Assembly (NCBI RefSeq): GCF_011046895.1
Contig: NZ_CP049250.1
Location: forward strand, 2,516,501-2,580,500
Reading direction: 5' to 3'
Origin: Rhizobium rhizoryzae
GTDB lineage: Bacteria > Pseudomonadota > Alphaproteobacteria > Rhizobiales > Rhizobiaceae
DNA length: 64,000 bases
Below, in pieces: positions 25,701 to 36,752 of this stretch. The position numbers and the translations under genes were made by a program. Positions within the stretch are counted from its first letter, which is position 1; every line of letters begins with the position of its first letter. The notes beneath the pieces were generated by a model. The model was not told the origin of the DNA. It saw only the letters and a list, made by a program, of their open reading frames with translations, and made no database searches.

Positions 25701-26579
25701 ATGGTCGGTGGTGGAGGCCAAAAAGGTAGGCTCGCCATCATAGCAGGGCGTGGTTTCCTCCCTCTGTATGTGGCCGAGGCAGCGCGCCGAGCGCAGGATG
25801 ATCCCTATATCATCGCGCTCAGCAACGAAGCGGATGCTGACTTTTCGGGCTTCTCCACTCAAATTGCAGGCATTGGCGATGCGCGCCTGATTGAGCAGAT
25901 CGTCCGGCGCGAAGGGATCGGCCGCGTTGTCATGTCTGGCGGTGTTCACAAGAGGCCAGATTGGGGCAGTATTCACCCGACGTTGCGGGTGGTTTTTCGC
26001 TTGCCTTCGATTGTGAGGACGCTGATCAACGGCGGAGATGACGCTGTCCTGCGGATGGTCATCGGCATCTTTGAGGGCATGGGTTGCCGTGTTTGCGGCG
26101 TCCATGAAATTGCCCCTGATCTTCTTGCGCAAACCGGGTTGCTACATGGTCCAGCTTTGACGGATCAGGATCGGATAGACATCAAGGCCGGAGTAGATGC
26201 AGCAAGCGCTCTCGGTCGGCTGGATATCGGGCAGGGGGCTGTTTGCGTTGGTGGCCGTATCATCGCCCTGGAGGGTGCAGAGGGCACGGACTCAATGCTT
26301 TCCCGTGTCGCTGACCTGCGTCGATCAGGACGCATATCCCAACGGAAGAAGGGTGTGCTTGTAAAACTCTGCAAGCCTCAGCAGGATCTGCGTGCAGATC
26401 TTCCAACGATTGGTCCGTCGACGATTGCAGCACTCTCGGCCGCGGGTCTGGCAGGGGTTGCCGTTGAGGCAGGGCGCTCGCTGATTGTCGAGCGGGCTGC
26501 GGCTGGGGAACTTGCTGAGCAACATGGTCTTTTCATCGCTGGCGTTGATCTGGGATTGGATGGGTTGGGACTGCCGTGA
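25701..26579 (+). CDS. lpxI: UDP-2,3-diacylglucosamine diphosphatase LpxI
   Basis: A 292-residue LpxI (formerly DUF1009) protein, which hydrolyses UDP-2,3-diacylglucosamine to lipid X and UMP. LpxI replaces LpxH in alphaproteobacteria such as Caulobacter. Marks are KGRLAIIAGRGFLPLYVAEAAR at the start, the GGVHKRPD segment, DDAVLRMVIGIFEGMG and the C-terminal KLCKPQQDLRADLPTIGPSTI. The ATG at 25701 is chosen; GTG at 25695 is possible because neither has a strong Shine-Dalgarno. It overlaps lpxB by GTGA. Confidence 0.93.
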   Translation: MVGGGGQKGRLAIIAGRGFLPLYVAEAARRAQDDPYIIALSNEADADFSGFSTQIAGIGDARLIEQIVRREGIGRVVMSGGVHKRPDWGSIHPTLRVVFRLPSIVRTLINGGDDAVLRMVIGIFEGMGCRVCGVHEIAPDLLAQTGLLHGPALTDQDRIDIKAGVDAASALGRLDIGQGAVCVGGRIIALEGAEGTDSMLSRVADLRRSGRISQRKKGVLVKLCKPQQDLRADLPTIGPSTIAALSAAGLAGVAVEAGRSLIVERAAAGELAEQHGLFIAGVDLGLDGLGLP

Positions 26580-27766
26580 ACGGAAGAGAACTCAAGGTCG
26601 CGGTGGTTGCGGGTGAAGTGTCTGGGGATCTCCTCGCTGCCGATCTCATGCATTATCTGCGTGCAGAACACGGCGGCACGATCGAACTCGTGGGGGTTGG
26701 CGGGGATGCGCTGGAGGCACAAGGGCTCCGGTCCTTCTTTGACTATTCTGAACTTTCCATCATGGGAATAACGCAGGTTCTGAAGCGGTTGCCGCAGCTT
26801 CTGCGCCGCATACGGCAGACTGCCGACAGAATTGCTGAAGCCAGGCCTGACCTGCTGGTCATTGTCGATAGTCCAGACTTCACCCATCGTGTCGCCAAAC
26901 ATGTCCGCGCGAAACTGCCGGGCTTGCCCATCGTGAATTATGTCTGTCCAAGCGTGTGGGCCTGGAAAGAGTACCGTGCCAAGGCGATGCTGGGGTATGT
27001 CGATCATGTGCTGGCTGTCCTGCCCTTTGAACCACAGGAGATGGTTCGCCTGGGTGGACCGAAGACAACGTTTATCGGCCATCGATTGACCGCTGATCCG
27101 AACGTGAAGCGCGTGCGTGAGCAGCGCCAGATTTTGGCAGAAAATCAAGTCACTGGTCACGGCTCCGGTCCCTGTGTTCTGCTTTTGCCGGGGTCGCGGT
27201 CGACCGAGATCAAGGGCCTGATGCCAATTCTCAAGGACACGGCCGACCTCATCCGTAGTCGTAATCCGTCGGCGACCTTTCTTCTTCCAACGGTTTCGCG
27301 TCAACATGCTCTCGTCGAATCGCTGCTTGCGGGCTGGAGCGTTAAGCCAACGGTCACGCGGACTCCGCAGGAGAAATGGGACGCTTTTGCCAAGGCGGAT
27401 ATGGCTCTTGCCGCCTCTGGGACCGTGACGCTGGAGCTTGCACTGTGCGGTGTCCCAACCGTTTCCATGTACAAGACGGATCTGTTGATGCAGCTGTTTC
27501 TGTCACGGATCAAGGTGTGGTCAGCCGCCTTGCCTAATCTCATCGCGGACAAACCTGTCATTCCGGAACACCTGAATGATCTTTTACGCCCTGGCTACTT
27601 TGCGCGCTGGGCGGAGGTGCTGTCGCGCGACACGCCCCAATTGCGGGCAATGCAGAGCGGGTTCGACGAAGTCTGGGCGAAGCTTGCGACCGACACTCCT
27701 CCGGGTCTCGCCGGAGCCAGAGTTGTACTGGATCTGCTCGCAAAGCAAAACAAGCTTCCTGTTTGA
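26576..27766 (+). CDS. lpxB: Lipid-A-disaccharide synthase
   Basis: A 396-residue GT-B glycosyltransferase (family GT19) joining lipid X to UDP-2,3-diacylglucosamine. The start is GTG at 26576, overlapping the lpxI stop. Marks are VAGEVSGDLLAADLM near the N-terminus, the IDSPDFTHRVAK-type segment (here VDSPDFTHRVAKHVR), YVCPSVWAWKEYR and LLLPGSRSTEIK in the second domain. It closes the lpx operon and is followed by a strong bidirectional terminator at 27836. Confidence 0.96.
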   Translation: MNGRELKVAVVAGEVSGDLLAADLMHYLRAEHGGTIELVGVGGDALEAQGLRSFFDYSELSIMGITQVLKRLPQLLRRIRQTADRIAEARPDLLVIVDSPDFTHRVAKHVRAKLPGLPIVNYVCPSVWAWKEYRAKAMLGYVDHVLAVLPFEPQEMVRLGGPKTTFIGHRLTADPNVKRVREQRQILAENQVTGHGSGPCVLLLPGSRSTEIKGLMPILKDTADLIRSRNPSATFLLPTVSRQHALVESLLAGWSVKPTVTRTPQEKWDAFAKADMALAASGTVTLELALCGVPTVSMYKTDLLMQLFLSRIKVWSAALPNLIADKPVIPEHLNDLLRPGYFARWAEVLSRDTPQLRAMQSGFDEVWAKLATDTPPGLAGARVVLDLLAKQNKLPV

Positions 27767-27835
27767 CCTTGTGCCGGGTCGAAGTTCCGCGGGAATTTCA
27801 CATCGTTTGTTCCTCAGATCAGAAGCTCCAATGAC

Positions 27836-27872
27836 AAAAAAGCCCGCCATTCGATCGAATGGCGGGCTTTTT
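27836..27872. terminator. Bidirectional terminator between lpxB and gltA
   Basis: A fully palindromic 26-nt GC-rich stem (27842-27867, arms GCCCGCCATTCGA) is flanked by A runs on the left and TTTTT on the right, so it serves both converging genes. Confidence 0.95.
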
Positions 27873-27891
27873 CTCATGTCAGATGCGCCGT

Positions 27892-29181
27892 TCAGCGCTT
27901 GGACAGCGGCAGGTAGTCGCGCTTCGGCGCGCCGGTGTAGAGCTGGCGCGGACGACCGATGCGCTGCTGCGGATCTTCGATCATTTCCGCCCACTGAGCG
28001 ATCCAGCCCACTGTACGGGCCAGTGCGAAGAGCACCGTAAACATGGTGGTGGGAAAGCCCATGGCCTTCAGCGTGATGCCGGAATAGAAGTCGATGTTCG
28101 GGTAGAGCTTCTTCTCGATGAAGTACTCGTCCGTCAATGCGATCTTTTCCAGTTCCATCGCGACCTGCAGCAGCGGATCGTCCGAATGGCCAAGTTCCGC
28201 CAGCACTTCATGCGTGGTCTTCTGCATGATCTTGGCGCGCGGATCGTAGTTCTTGTACACGCGGTGTCCAAAGCCCATCAGGCGGAACGGATCGTTCTTG
28301 TCCTTCGCGCGAGCGATGAATTCGGGAATACGGTCCGGAGTGCCGATTTCCTGAAGCATGTTGAGCGCTGCCTCGTTCGCGCCACCGTGTGCAGGACCCC
28401 AGAGGCAGGCAATGCCAGCAGCGATACAGGCGAACGGGTTAGCACCAGACGAACCGGCGAGGCGAACCGTCGAGGTCGAAGCGTTCTGCTCGTGATCAGC
28501 ATGAAGGATGAAAATCCGGTCCATGGCGCGGGCGAGGACAGGGTTAACCTTGTATTCCTCGCACGGTACGGCAAAGCACATACGCAGGAAGTTCGAGGCA
28601 TAATCGAGATTGTTTTGCGGATACACGAAGGGCTGGCCGATGTGGTACTTATAGGCCATTGCAGCAATCGTCGGCATCTTTGCGATCATGCGCAGAGATG
28701 CAACCATACGCTGATGCGGGTCCGTGATATCCGTCGAGTCGTGATAAAAGGCGGAAAGGGCGCCAACAGTGCCGACCATGACGGCCATTGGGTGAGCGTC
28801 ACGGCGGAAGCCGGTGAAGAAACGGCTCATCTGCTCATGCACCATCGTGTGATGGGTTACACGGTGGTCGAAATCCTTCTTCTGAGCAGCTGTTGGCAGT
28901 TCGCCGTAGAGCAGCAGGTAGCAGGTTTCCAGGAAGTCGCCATGCTCTGCGAGTTGTTCGATCGGGTAGCCGCGATGCAGAAGTACGCCTTCATCGCCAT
29001 CGATGAAGGTGATCTTGGATTCGCAGGATGCAGTCGACGTAAAGCCGGGATCGTAGGTGAAGGTGCCGGTGTTCTTGTAGAGCGCGCCAATGTCCAGAAC
29101 GTCCGGCCCGATCGTGCCCTTGCGCACCGGAAGGTCAACCTTCTTATCGCCTAGTCCAAGATGTGCATTTGTGTCCGTCAT
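27892..29181 (-). CDS. gltA: Citrate synthase
   Basis: A 429-residue type II (hexameric, NADH-sensitive class) citrate synthase, condensing acetyl-CoA with oxaloacetate. Motifs are [23 protein letters not shown] near the N-terminus, the catalytic His region ([15 protein letters not shown]), [12 protein letters not shown] and [16 protein letters not shown]. The ATG at 29181 follows GGAGGATCAGT; the open frame extends 20 codons upstream into the leader without similarity. It is convergent with lpxB and divergent from comEC. Confidence 0.97.
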   Translation of the reverse strand: MTDTNAHLGLGDKKVDLPVRKGTIGPDVLDIGALYKNTGTFTYDPGFTSTASCESKITFIDGDEGVLLHRGYPIEQLAEHGDFLETCYLLLYGELPTAAQKKDFDHRVTHHTMVHEQMSRFFTGFRRDAHPMAVMVGTVGALSAFYHDSTDITDPHQRMVASLRMIAKMPTIAAMAYKYHIGQPFVYPQNNLDYASNFLRMCFAVPCEEYKVNPVLARAMDRIFILHADHEQNASTSTVRLAGSSGANPFACIAAGIACLWGPAHGGANEAALNMLQEIGTPDRIPEFIARAKDKNDPFRLMGFGHRVYKNYDPRAKIMQKTTHEVLAELGHSDDPLLQVAMELEKIALTDEYFIEKKLYPNIDFYSGITLKAMGFPTTMFTVLFALARTVGWIAQWAEMIEDPQQRIGRPRQLYTGAPKRDYLPLSKR

Positions 29182-29242
29182 ACTGATCCTCCGATGGGCG
29201 GAACGGCGCAGGACGCGCCAGGAAAAACTGAAGCTGTGCAAT

Positions 29243-29271
29243 TAGCTATATGATCTCGCAGCCCCTGCCAA
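29243..29271 (-). promoter_or_regulatory. Candidate gltA promoter
   Basis: On the minus strand, TTGGCA (29271-29266) is followed after 17 nt by TAGCTA (29248-29243), about 60 nt upstream of the ATG. An inverted-repeat arm ends just upstream of the -35. Confidence 0.35.
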
Positions 29272-29274
29272 GCG

Positions 29275-29329
29275 CTCGACATGATGTTTTGTGCACCGCG
29301 AAAGTAGGGCTTAACGACCTCATGTCGAG
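29275..29329. repeat. Perfect 10-bp inverted repeat upstream of gltA
   Basis: CTCGACATGA (29275-29284) and TCATGTCGAG (29320-29329) are exact complements, separated by 35 nt. The centre-to-centre distance of 45 bp is between four and five helical turns. It lies immediately upstream of the candidate gltA -35, so it may be a pair of half-operators. Confidence 0.6.
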
Positions 29330-29485
29330 ACAGTAAAGAGGGTGTCCCGCGAATATGTTGAATTAAATCGATCCAATACAGATTTAGCCAACAAGTTTGG
29401 TTTGACGCCGATTGACGCGCTCGTTCACCACATGCAGTCTGCCCTTCATATTTAACTTAGCAAGCGATTTTCAAGGCAGCATATA

Positions 29486-31984
29486 GTGGATCGGGCACTT
29501 GTTGGGCGTGCATTCTTACGTTTTCGCCGCCCTAGAGAGGCGACTCAAGTCTGGGTGCACTTGGCCGATGCATCTCGGGAGAAGACCGCCTCGCCACAAC
29601 TCCCAACGCGTCCGTCATCGAATGACCGCTATAAGCCGCCGCCTGCTGTTGAAAGCAAGAAACCGTGGTACCAGCGTATATGGGCCGAAGAGGTGTCTTT
29701 TGGACACGTTTTCCTTTTTCTGCCCGTCGCTCTGGGCACCGGTGCGGCAATCTGGTTTGCACTTCCGTTTGAACCTCCTTTGGTCCAACTCTGGTCAGCC
29801 TGCCTCCTTCTTGCTGCGGCATGTCTGTTGGGGCGAGCGGGCTATCAAAAGCTGTCACTTGCTGCTGCCATTCCCGGTCTTCTGGCAGGGGGGATGCTGC
29901 TCGCCAGATTCGAATCCGACCGGCTTGCGACAATCATTCTCGATAGCCCGGTCACGACGACTGTGACCGGAGTTGTCGAGCGTCGCGAAGCTGTCGGCGA
30001 CCAGCGTTGGCGCTACGTCCTCAACATCCTGGAGACCTCTGGACCGAAGCTGAAGCGCGCCCCTGAACGTGTGGCGCTGATCGTGCGCGGCAAGACAGAC
30101 CCTTTGCAGACCGGCGCTGTCGTGCGGGGGCGCGCGCGATTGACGCCGCCGTCAGGGCCGGCGCTTCCCGGTTTGAGCGATTTCAGCTTTCCGGCCTATT
30201 TCGACGGCATTGGTGCAACGGGCTTTTTCTACGGCAGCCCCGAGATACTGGGTGCTCGGGAAGCAATAGGGGTTTGGCAACAGGCCGTGCAGTTTGCCTT
30301 CGCATTGCGCAGCTATGTTGGCGATCGTATTCGGCAACTTAATCCCGGCGATGAGGGGGCATTTGCGGCTGCCATCGTAACGGATGAGCGACGAGCGATT
30401 TCGCCAACGGTCGTGGAGGCTCTCAGATCATCTGGGCTAGCCCATATCGTCGCCATATCCGGCCTGAACATGGCGCTCGCTGCGGGAATCTTTTTTGTCG
30501 GCCTACGAACCGTGCTCGTTATGCTGCCGGGCGTTTCAGCGCGTTTACCTGTCAAAAAAGTCAGCGCATTCGGTGCGCTTCTGATGGTGACGGCCTATTA
30601 TTGCATCTCCGGTTTCGGCGTATCAGCTGAACGAGCATACATCATGATGGCGATTCTTCTGATTGCCATCCTCTTCAACCGCCCTTCGTTGAGTATGCAC
30701 AACATCGCCCTGGCGGCGTTGGTGATCATCGTTCTTCACCCATCCAGTGTCATGGGCGCCAGTTTCCAGATGTCGTTTGCTGCGACTGCTGCTCTGCTTG
30801 CCTGCTATCGCATCTGGGCTGATCGCGCTCATGAGTCCGATCAGGCGCTCGTTTCCGGCATTTCATTTCGTAGCCTTTTGTCCGGCGTCTCTCGGGTTCT
30901 GGGCGGGACGTTGATGACATCCCTGATCGGAGGATTGGCAACTGCGGTCTTTTCCATTGCGCATTTCAATCAGCTGACTGCCTATGGCCTCGCTGCCAAT
31001 CTTGCGACCATGCCCATCATCTCCCTCATTGTCATGCCTTCGGGACTCATCGGCATGCTTCTGATGCCCTTCGGGCTCGATCAACCGTTCTTCATGATCA
31101 TGTCTCTTGGCTTGAAGCTGGTAATCGCGGTGGCCCTGGAGGTGGCCTCCTGGGGCGGAAATATAGAAACGGGGCGTGCCGCAAGCTGGCTCTTGCCTGT
31201 TGCCACCGCCGGTCTCATCATCTTCTCGCTCTTGCGGACACGACTGCGATGGTTTGGCCTCGTCATTCTTGTGGCTTCCGTGTGTGTCAACGGACTGATG
31301 GAGCCGTCCAGGCCTGATCTCGTAATTGCAGAGGATGGAAGAATGGTGGCGCTCTTGAGTGGGACGTCGGCATCCGTCACGACCGAAAGACCATCCGAGT
31401 TCGTATTCAAACAATGGAAGAACGCGCTGGGCCTTGAGGAACTTGTGATGCCAGCCGTGACGAGGGTAGATGTGGGTAAGCGCGAGGCGGCACCAGAATC
31501 AAACGGGCCAGTAACAGGAACGGTTTCAGGGAAGACACCGCGTCATGCATTGACGAGCAAAGAGATCGCGCTCATCGACAGAGCATTGGCAATAGACCAG
31601 TTGCCGCCGCTTCAAATGCCGCGCTTCTCTTGCGTCAAAAATCTGATTTGCATCGGACGCAGTCCATCAGGTGCCAGAGTTACGATCGTGAGTGACACAC
31701 GCCTCACAGGATATGCGTGCGACAAGTCTGACATCGTCGTCGTATCCGGCTCGCCCTTTACACAATGCCGCTCTGGTGCGTTGCTCCTGACGGGTTCAAA
31801 ACTGAAGCAGACAGGCTCCATTGAAATTTGGTTTAACGGTCAGCCTCATCCAGGTTCCTGGATGCTGGAGTCTGCGCTTCAGGGCAACGAAAGACCTTGG
31901 CAGTTGCACCGTCTTTACGACTGGCGAACCAACACATTCCAGCAGTTGGACGACGATCCTATCCGTCGACTTCGGGTTCAGTGA
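29486..31984 (+). CDS. comEC: ComEC/Rec2 family competence-type membrane protein
   Basis: An 832-residue integral membrane protein. After about 70 polar residues come two or three helices, then the DUF4131 OB-like region (residues about 150-260) and the Competence domain with its signature [20 protein letters not shown] and about eight helices. The C-terminal third sits where ComEC carries a metallo-beta-lactamase domain, but no HxHxDH zinc motif is visible, so that nuclease part looks degenerate. Family members channel single-stranded DNA in transformation; no other competence genes are nearby. Start GTG 29486. The 3' end overlaps convergent lexA by 7 bp. Confidence 0.88.
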   Translation: MDRALVGRAFLRFRRPREATQVWVHLADASREKTASPQLPTRPSSNDRYKPPPAVESKKPWYQRIWAEEVSFGHVFLFLPVALGTGAAIWFALPFEPPLVQLWSACLLLAAACLLGRAGYQKLSLAAAIPGLLAGGMLLARFESDRLATIILDSPVTTTVTGVVERREAVGDQRWRYVLNILETSGPKLKRAPERVALIVRGKTDPLQTGAVVRGRARLTPPSGPALPGLSDFSFPAYFDGIGATGFFYGSPEILGAREAIGVWQQAVQFAFALRSYVGDRIRQLNPGDEGAFAAAIVTDERRAISPTVVEALRSSGLAHIVAISGLNMALAAGIFFVGLRTVLVMLPGVSARLPVKKVSAFGALLMVTAYYCISGFGVSAERAYIMMAILLIAILFNRPSLSMHNIALAALVIIVLHPSSVMGASFQMSFAATAALLACYRIWADRAHESDQALVSGISFRSLLSGVSRVLGGTLMTSLIGGLATAVFSIAHFNQLTAYGLAANLATMPIISLIVMPSGLIGMLLMPFGLDQPFFMIMSLGLKLVIAVALEVASWGGNIETGRAASWLLPVATAGLIIFSLLRTRLRWFGLVILVASVCVNGLMEPSRPDLVIAEDGRMVALLSGTSASVTTERPSEFVFKQWKNALGLEELVMPAVTRVDVGKREAAPESNGPVTGTVSGKTPRHALTSKEIALIDRALAIDQLPPLQMPRFSCVKNLICIGRSPSGARVTIVSDTRLTGYACDKSDIVVVSGSPFTQCRSGALLLTGSKLKQTGSIEIWFNGQPHPGSWMLESALQGNERPWQLHRLYDWRTNTFQQLDDDPIRRLRVQ

Positions 31985-32703
31985 TAGCGCCGAATGAGGC
32001 CCACCAGCTTGCCCTGTACCTTGACACGGTCTGGCGGGAAGATGCGCGTTTCGTAAGCGGGGTTCGCAGCTTCGAGCGCAATCGATGCGCCTTTGCGGCG
32101 GAAACGCTTCAACGTCGCTTCCTCGTCGTCCACAAGTGCTACCACGATATCGCCGGGGCTGGCTGTCGCGCCGTTTCGAATGATTACGGTGTCGCCGTCC
32201 AGGATCCCTGCCTCGATCATCGAATCACCCTTGACCTCGAGCGCGTAGTGTTCTCCCGGCCCAAGCATTTCCAATGGAACGCTGATGGCATGGGTATTGT
32301 TCTGAATCGCAGAGATCGGCACGCCAGCGGCGATGCGCCCCATGACAGGAACCGATGCGGACTGGCTATCCTCTTCTGCGGGTTTTGACTGCACCGGAGC
32401 AGGTGAAGGCGGCTGCACTTTGCCAAGCGATCCCTCGATGACGCTTGGCGAAAAGCCGCGTTTGGGTGTCGCAGGCGTTGCACCGAAGGGCTCGGGCAGC
32501 TTGATAACCTCCAGCGCCCGGGCGCGGTTGGGCAGCCGACGGATAAAGCCTCTTTCTTCAAGAGCAGTGATCAAGCGGTGAATTCCCGACTTGGAGGCGA
32601 GATCCAGAGCATCTTTCATCTCGTCAAATGACGGCGGCACGCCCGACTCCTTCATCCGTGCATGAATGAAAAGAAGCAGTTCCTGCTGTTTACGTGTCAA
32701 CAT
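31978..32703 (-). CDS. lexA: LexA repressor, SOS regulator
   Basis: A 241-residue repressor-protease. The N-terminal winged helix begins [17 protein letters not shown] and has the recognition helix near residues 28-44. The linker (about 66-118) is long and Pro-rich. The cleavage bond is Ala126-Gly127 (GRIAAGVPI), with catalytic Ser161 (KGDSMIEAG) and Lys199 (EEATLKRF), all intact. RecA-stimulated self-cleavage lifts repression. Its own promoter carries a GTTC-N7-GTTC box, so it is autoregulated. It converges on comEC with a 7-bp overlap. Confidence 0.97.
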   Translation of the reverse strand: MLTRKQQELLLFIHARMKESGVPPSFDEMKDALDLASKSGIHRLITALEERGFIRRLPNRARALEVIKLPEPFGATPATPKRGFSPSVIEGSLGKVQPPSPAPVQSKPAEEDSQSASVPVMGRIAAGVPISAIQNNTHAISVPLEMLGPGEHYALEVKGDSMIEAGILDGDTVIIRNGATASPGDIVVALVDDEEATLKRFRRKGASIALEAANPAYETRIFPPDRVKVQGKLVGLIRRYH

Positions 32704-32739
32704 GCGTCGTCATCCTGTTGGGAAACAAATCCAGAACAG

Positions 32740-32768
32740 ACACTATCTGTTCCATATGTGTTCCGCAA
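32740..32768 (-). promoter_or_regulatory. lexA promoter with SOS (LexA) box
   Basis: The direct repeat GTTC-N7-GTTC (plus strand 32749-32763) is the alphaproteobacterial LexA box. On the minus strand, TTGCGG (32768-32763), a 17-nt spacer and TAGTGT (32745-32740) form the promoter, so the box fills the spacer. An extra GAACAGA-N5-TCTGTTC inverted repeat (32734-32752) shares one half-site. The box lies 46 nt upstream of the lexA ATG. Confidence 0.85.
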
Positions 32769-32849
32769 GAGGTTCACGGCAAATATAGCTTGCAGAAACA
32801 CATGGATAATGGTGGGTTGCAGGCCGTGTTACCGACAGGAGCTTCTTTT

Positions 32850-33710
32850 TTGACTACTCCGAACATCGATCATCTGGTCTTGCCGGTCGAATCGCTGGTT
32901 GGCGCGCGCAAGCGTTGGCAGGAGCTTGGCTTTACCGTGGCGCCGGACGCGTTCCATCCTTTCGGCACGTCCAATGCCTGTGTCTTTTTCAGCGACGGAA
33001 CCTATCTTGAGCCACTTGCCGTTCAAGATGAGGCTCTCGCAGGCCAGAGCATTACTGCAGGAAACTGCTTCGTCGAAAAAGATCGTACGTTTCGGCAAGC
33101 CGGAGCTCGTGAAGGTTTTTCTGCTTTTGTTTTGCGTTCGACGGATGCGGTGACGGATGATGAACGCTTCCGGCAATCCGGGATCAGCGCCGGGAATCGC
33201 CTGGACTTTTCGCGTACGGTCGTTGATGAGAACGGTAGCGCTTCGGTTGCCAGCTTTCGACTGGCCTTTGCCGATCTCGATTCCTCGAGCTTCTTCGCTT
33301 TCACGTGCCAACGAGTGAATGCGGCATTACCAACTGCGGGGCCGTCCGTAGAGCATAGAAATGGTGCGCTCGGACTTGGCGCTCTCTTCCTCGCCACAGA
33401 GGGGTCAAGGGGAATTGAAAATCTGGCAACGATGCTTGGCGTTCACGTGCAGGAAAAGGATCACAAGTATGTGTTCCCGCTGGGCAATTGTGACGTCGAG
33501 GTCGCGATGGAAATTGCCCCCGAATTAGACCACACTCCAAGGTATCCCACAGGTCTCCGCGGGATCGGCATTCGGTTCCGCGTCAGGAACATTGCAGAAA
33601 CCCGCTCTGTGCTACAGGAAGCATCAATTCCGCATCAGAGCAGCGGCGAGCGCCTGATCATCGCGCCGGCGCAAGGACAGGGATGCATTGTGGAATTTGT
33701 TCAGGCCTGA
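32850..33710 (+). CDS. VOC family (glyoxalase-like) protein
   Basis: A protein of about 286 residues of the vicinal-oxygen-chelate superfamily (Glyoxalase_3-like). It begins TTPNIDHLVLPVESLVGARKRW, with the metal-ligand His in the first strand and the region TYLEPLAVQDE supplying a Glu. It ends in a second half-domain (GLRGIGIRFRVRNIAETRS). The TTG at 32850 is chosen because AGGAG lies 8 nt upstream; an ATG at 32802 lacks a Shine-Dalgarno. The substrate is unknown. It is divergent from lexA, and its upstream region includes the LexA box, so SOS control is conceivable but not shown. Confidence 0.8.
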   Translation: MTTPNIDHLVLPVESLVGARKRWQELGFTVAPDAFHPFGTSNACVFFSDGTYLEPLAVQDEALAGQSITAGNCFVEKDRTFRQAGAREGFSAFVLRSTDAVTDDERFRQSGISAGNRLDFSRTVVDENGSASVASFRLAFADLDSSSFFAFTCQRVNAALPTAGPSVEHRNGALGLGALFLATEGSRGIENLATMLGVHVQEKDHKYVFPLGNCDVEVAMEIAPELDHTPRYPTGLRGIGIRFRVRNIAETRSVLQEASIPHQSSGERLIIAPAQGQGCIVEFVQA

Positions 33711-33738
33711 TGTGCACGATTGGCGAGGCCTTAGTGAA

Positions 33739-34305
33739 ATGAACCCTGCGCAAGTCAAGACGCTCCCGATATCAACGACCGTGGCTGCGAAGGGTGCATC
33801 GCTTCTCCGGGTTGAAGAGCTTGATCAGCATCTCCTAGGATACGACAGCGCGACACAGGCGCTTGATGTCTGGTGCGAGTTGCGAGGCTTCCAACGACGT
33901 ACCAAGACCCAAGCGAAACGGGTGAGCGCCAATGCAGTGTTACCCTCCAAATCAGTTTACACCGCTCTCGGTCTAAGTGATGGCGAGGAAATCGAGTATC
34001 GCAAGGTTCAGCTGATGCGCGATGGACTTGTTCTTTCCGAGGCTCACAACTGGTATCGGCCAGACGCGCTGACCATCCAGATGAAAGAGTGTTTGGCTCA
34101 AACAAATGTGCCGTTTGGCCGGGTTGTGCAGGCTTTGCAGTTTACCCGGAGAACATTGCAGAGCGAAATCCTCTGGTGTCCACCAGAACCCATGCCGTAC
34201 TTCGTTCTTCGACATCACGCGGTCCTGCACAAGCCGGATTCGATGCCCTTCAGCTTCGTTATCGAGACCTATACGCACCATTTGCTGCTCGATCGAACGA
34301 GGTGA
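33739..34305 (+). CDS. UbiC/UTRA-fold protein, chorismate lyase-like
   Basis: A 188-residue protein I do not firmly recognise. The pattern Tyr-Arg-Lys-Val-Gln-Leu with MRDGLVLSEAHNWYRPDAL, then PFGRVVQALQFTRRTL and a final SFVIETYTHHLL, follows the order of chorismate pyruvate-lyase (Arg on a strand, a P-x-x-L segment, a PLG-like loop, a closing Glu). The UTRA ligand domain of GntR regulators has the same fold, but no helix-turn-helix is present. The ATG at 33739 is tentative; GTG at 33712 also fits. It follows the VOC gene by 28 bp, so they may be co-transcribed. Confidence 0.6.
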   Translation: MNPAQVKTLPISTTVAAKGASLLRVEELDQHLLGYDSATQALDVWCELRGFQRRTKTQAKRVSANAVLPSKSVYTALGLSDGEEIEYRKVQLMRDGLVLSEAHNWYRPDALTIQMKECLAQTNVPFGRVVQALQFTRRTLQSEILWCPPEPMPYFVLRHHAVLHKPDSMPFSFVIETYTHHLLLDRTR

Positions 34306-34326
34306 GAGTGGCATCCATTTCCACTG

Positions 34327-34354
34327 GTGACAGTTACACGCTCGACTGTTATGC
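34327..34354 (+). promoter_or_regulatory. Candidate kdsA promoter
   Basis: GTGACA (34327-34332), a 16-nt spacer and TTATGC (34349-34354), about 136 nt before kdsA. A weak match, assigned by eye. Confidence 0.25.
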
Positions 34355-34490
34355 ACCGCGCGAGCGCATCGGTGCCATTCTTGGGTGATATCCGGACTAT
34401 ACGATGCCCGAATCGAAAAGGCCTGAAGCTTTCAGCAATTTGCCGACGCCTCAAGCCGAGCAAGCGGCTGACGCCGGGAAGGATAAGCTT

Positions 34491-35342
34491 ATGAGTGTTG
34501 TCGCGAATTCCGTGGTTGCCGTAGGCGAAGGCAAATCCCGCGTCGAGTTTTCCAATGCAAAGCCTCTCTCGCTCATTTGCGGGCCGTGCCAGATGGAAAG
34601 CCGCGACCACGCCTTCATGATGGCAGGTTCGATCAAGGAGATCACTGACAAGCTGGGTATCGGGCTCGTCTACAAGAGCTCCTTCGACAAGGCCAATCGG
34701 ACGTCCCTTTCCGGCAAGCGGGGTATCGGCCTGGAGAAGGCGCTTGAGGTCTTCAGTGACCTCAAGAAGAAGTTTGGCTTTCCGGTCCTGACCGATATCC
34801 ATACCGAAGAGCAGTGTGCAGAGGTCGCGCCGGTCGTTGATGTTCTGCAGATTCCTGCGTTCCTTTGTAGGCAAACGGATCTTCTCGTTGCTGCGGCCAA
34901 GACAGGTCGCGCGATCAATGTGAAGAAAGGGCAGTTCCTGGCCCCTTGGGATATGAAGAACGTGCAGGCCAAGTTCACGGAGAGCGGTAATCCGAACGTC
35001 ATGCTGTGCGAACGAGGCGCTTCGTTTGGCTATAACACGCTTGTATCCGACATGCGTTCATTGCCCATCATGGCTGCCATGGGCTCACCGGTCATCTTCG
35101 ATGCAACCCACTCCGTTCAGCAGCCGGGCGGGCAGGGTGGCTCCACTGGCGGCCAGCGCGAATTCGTCGAGACACTGGCGCGCGCCGCTGTGGCTGTCGG
35201 TGTCGCCGGCGTCTTCATCGAAAGCCATCAGGATCCCGACAATGCACCTTCTGACGGACCAAACATGGTCAAGCTTCAGGACCTTCCGCGTCTGCTGGAA
35301 ACATTGATGGCCTTCGATGCCGTTGCCAAGCGTTCCGCTTAG
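34491..35342 (+). CDS. kdsA: 3-Deoxy-8-phosphooctulonate synthase
   Basis: A 283-residue TIM-barrel enzyme condensing phosphoenolpyruvate and arabinose-5-phosphate into Kdo-8-phosphate for the lipopolysaccharide core. Marks are [15 protein letters not shown] with Cys33, [12 protein letters not shown], the LTDIHT strand, [16 protein letters not shown], and [11 protein letters not shown]. Cys33 sits where metal-dependent KdsA enzymes have Cys (the E. coli enzyme has Asn), so this is predicted to be the metallo class. The ATG at 34491 follows AAGGA by 7 nt; an earlier ATG at 34404 adds 29 unlikely residues. It supplies the same pathway as the lpx genes. Confidence 0.95.
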   Translation: MSVVANSVVAVGEGKSRVEFSNAKPLSLICGPCQMESRDHAFMMAGSIKEITDKLGIGLVYKSSFDKANRTSLSGKRGIGLEKALEVFSDLKKKFGFPVLTDIHTEEQCAEVAPVVDVLQIPAFLCRQTDLLVAAAKTGRAINVKKGQFLAPWDMKNVQAKFTESGNPNVMLCERGASFGYNTLVSDMRSLPIMAAMGSPVIFDATHSVQQPGGQGGSTGGQREFVETLARAAVAVGVAGVFIESHQDPDNAPSDGPNMVKLQDLPRLLETLMAFDAVAKRSA

Positions 35343-35350
35343 TGGCGCCC

Positions 35351-36727
<1,377 letters not shown>

Positions 36728-36752
36728 TTCGGTCTTCCGGTCACGATTTCGA

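Larger units (their letters stand above)
29182..29485. other. Divergent intergenic region gltA/comEC
   Basis: This 304-bp region contains the gltA Shine-Dalgarno, a candidate minus-strand promoter (29243-29271) and a perfect 10-bp inverted repeat with a 35-nt spacer (29275-29329). The comEC side is AT-rich around 29445-29460, but I find no convincing promoter there. No small gene seen. Confidence 0.6.

Noticed and set aside
27859..29154. A 431-codon plus-strand frame over gltA
   Set aside because: Antisense to citrate synthase, which has all catalytic motifs and a Shine-Dalgarno on the minus strand.
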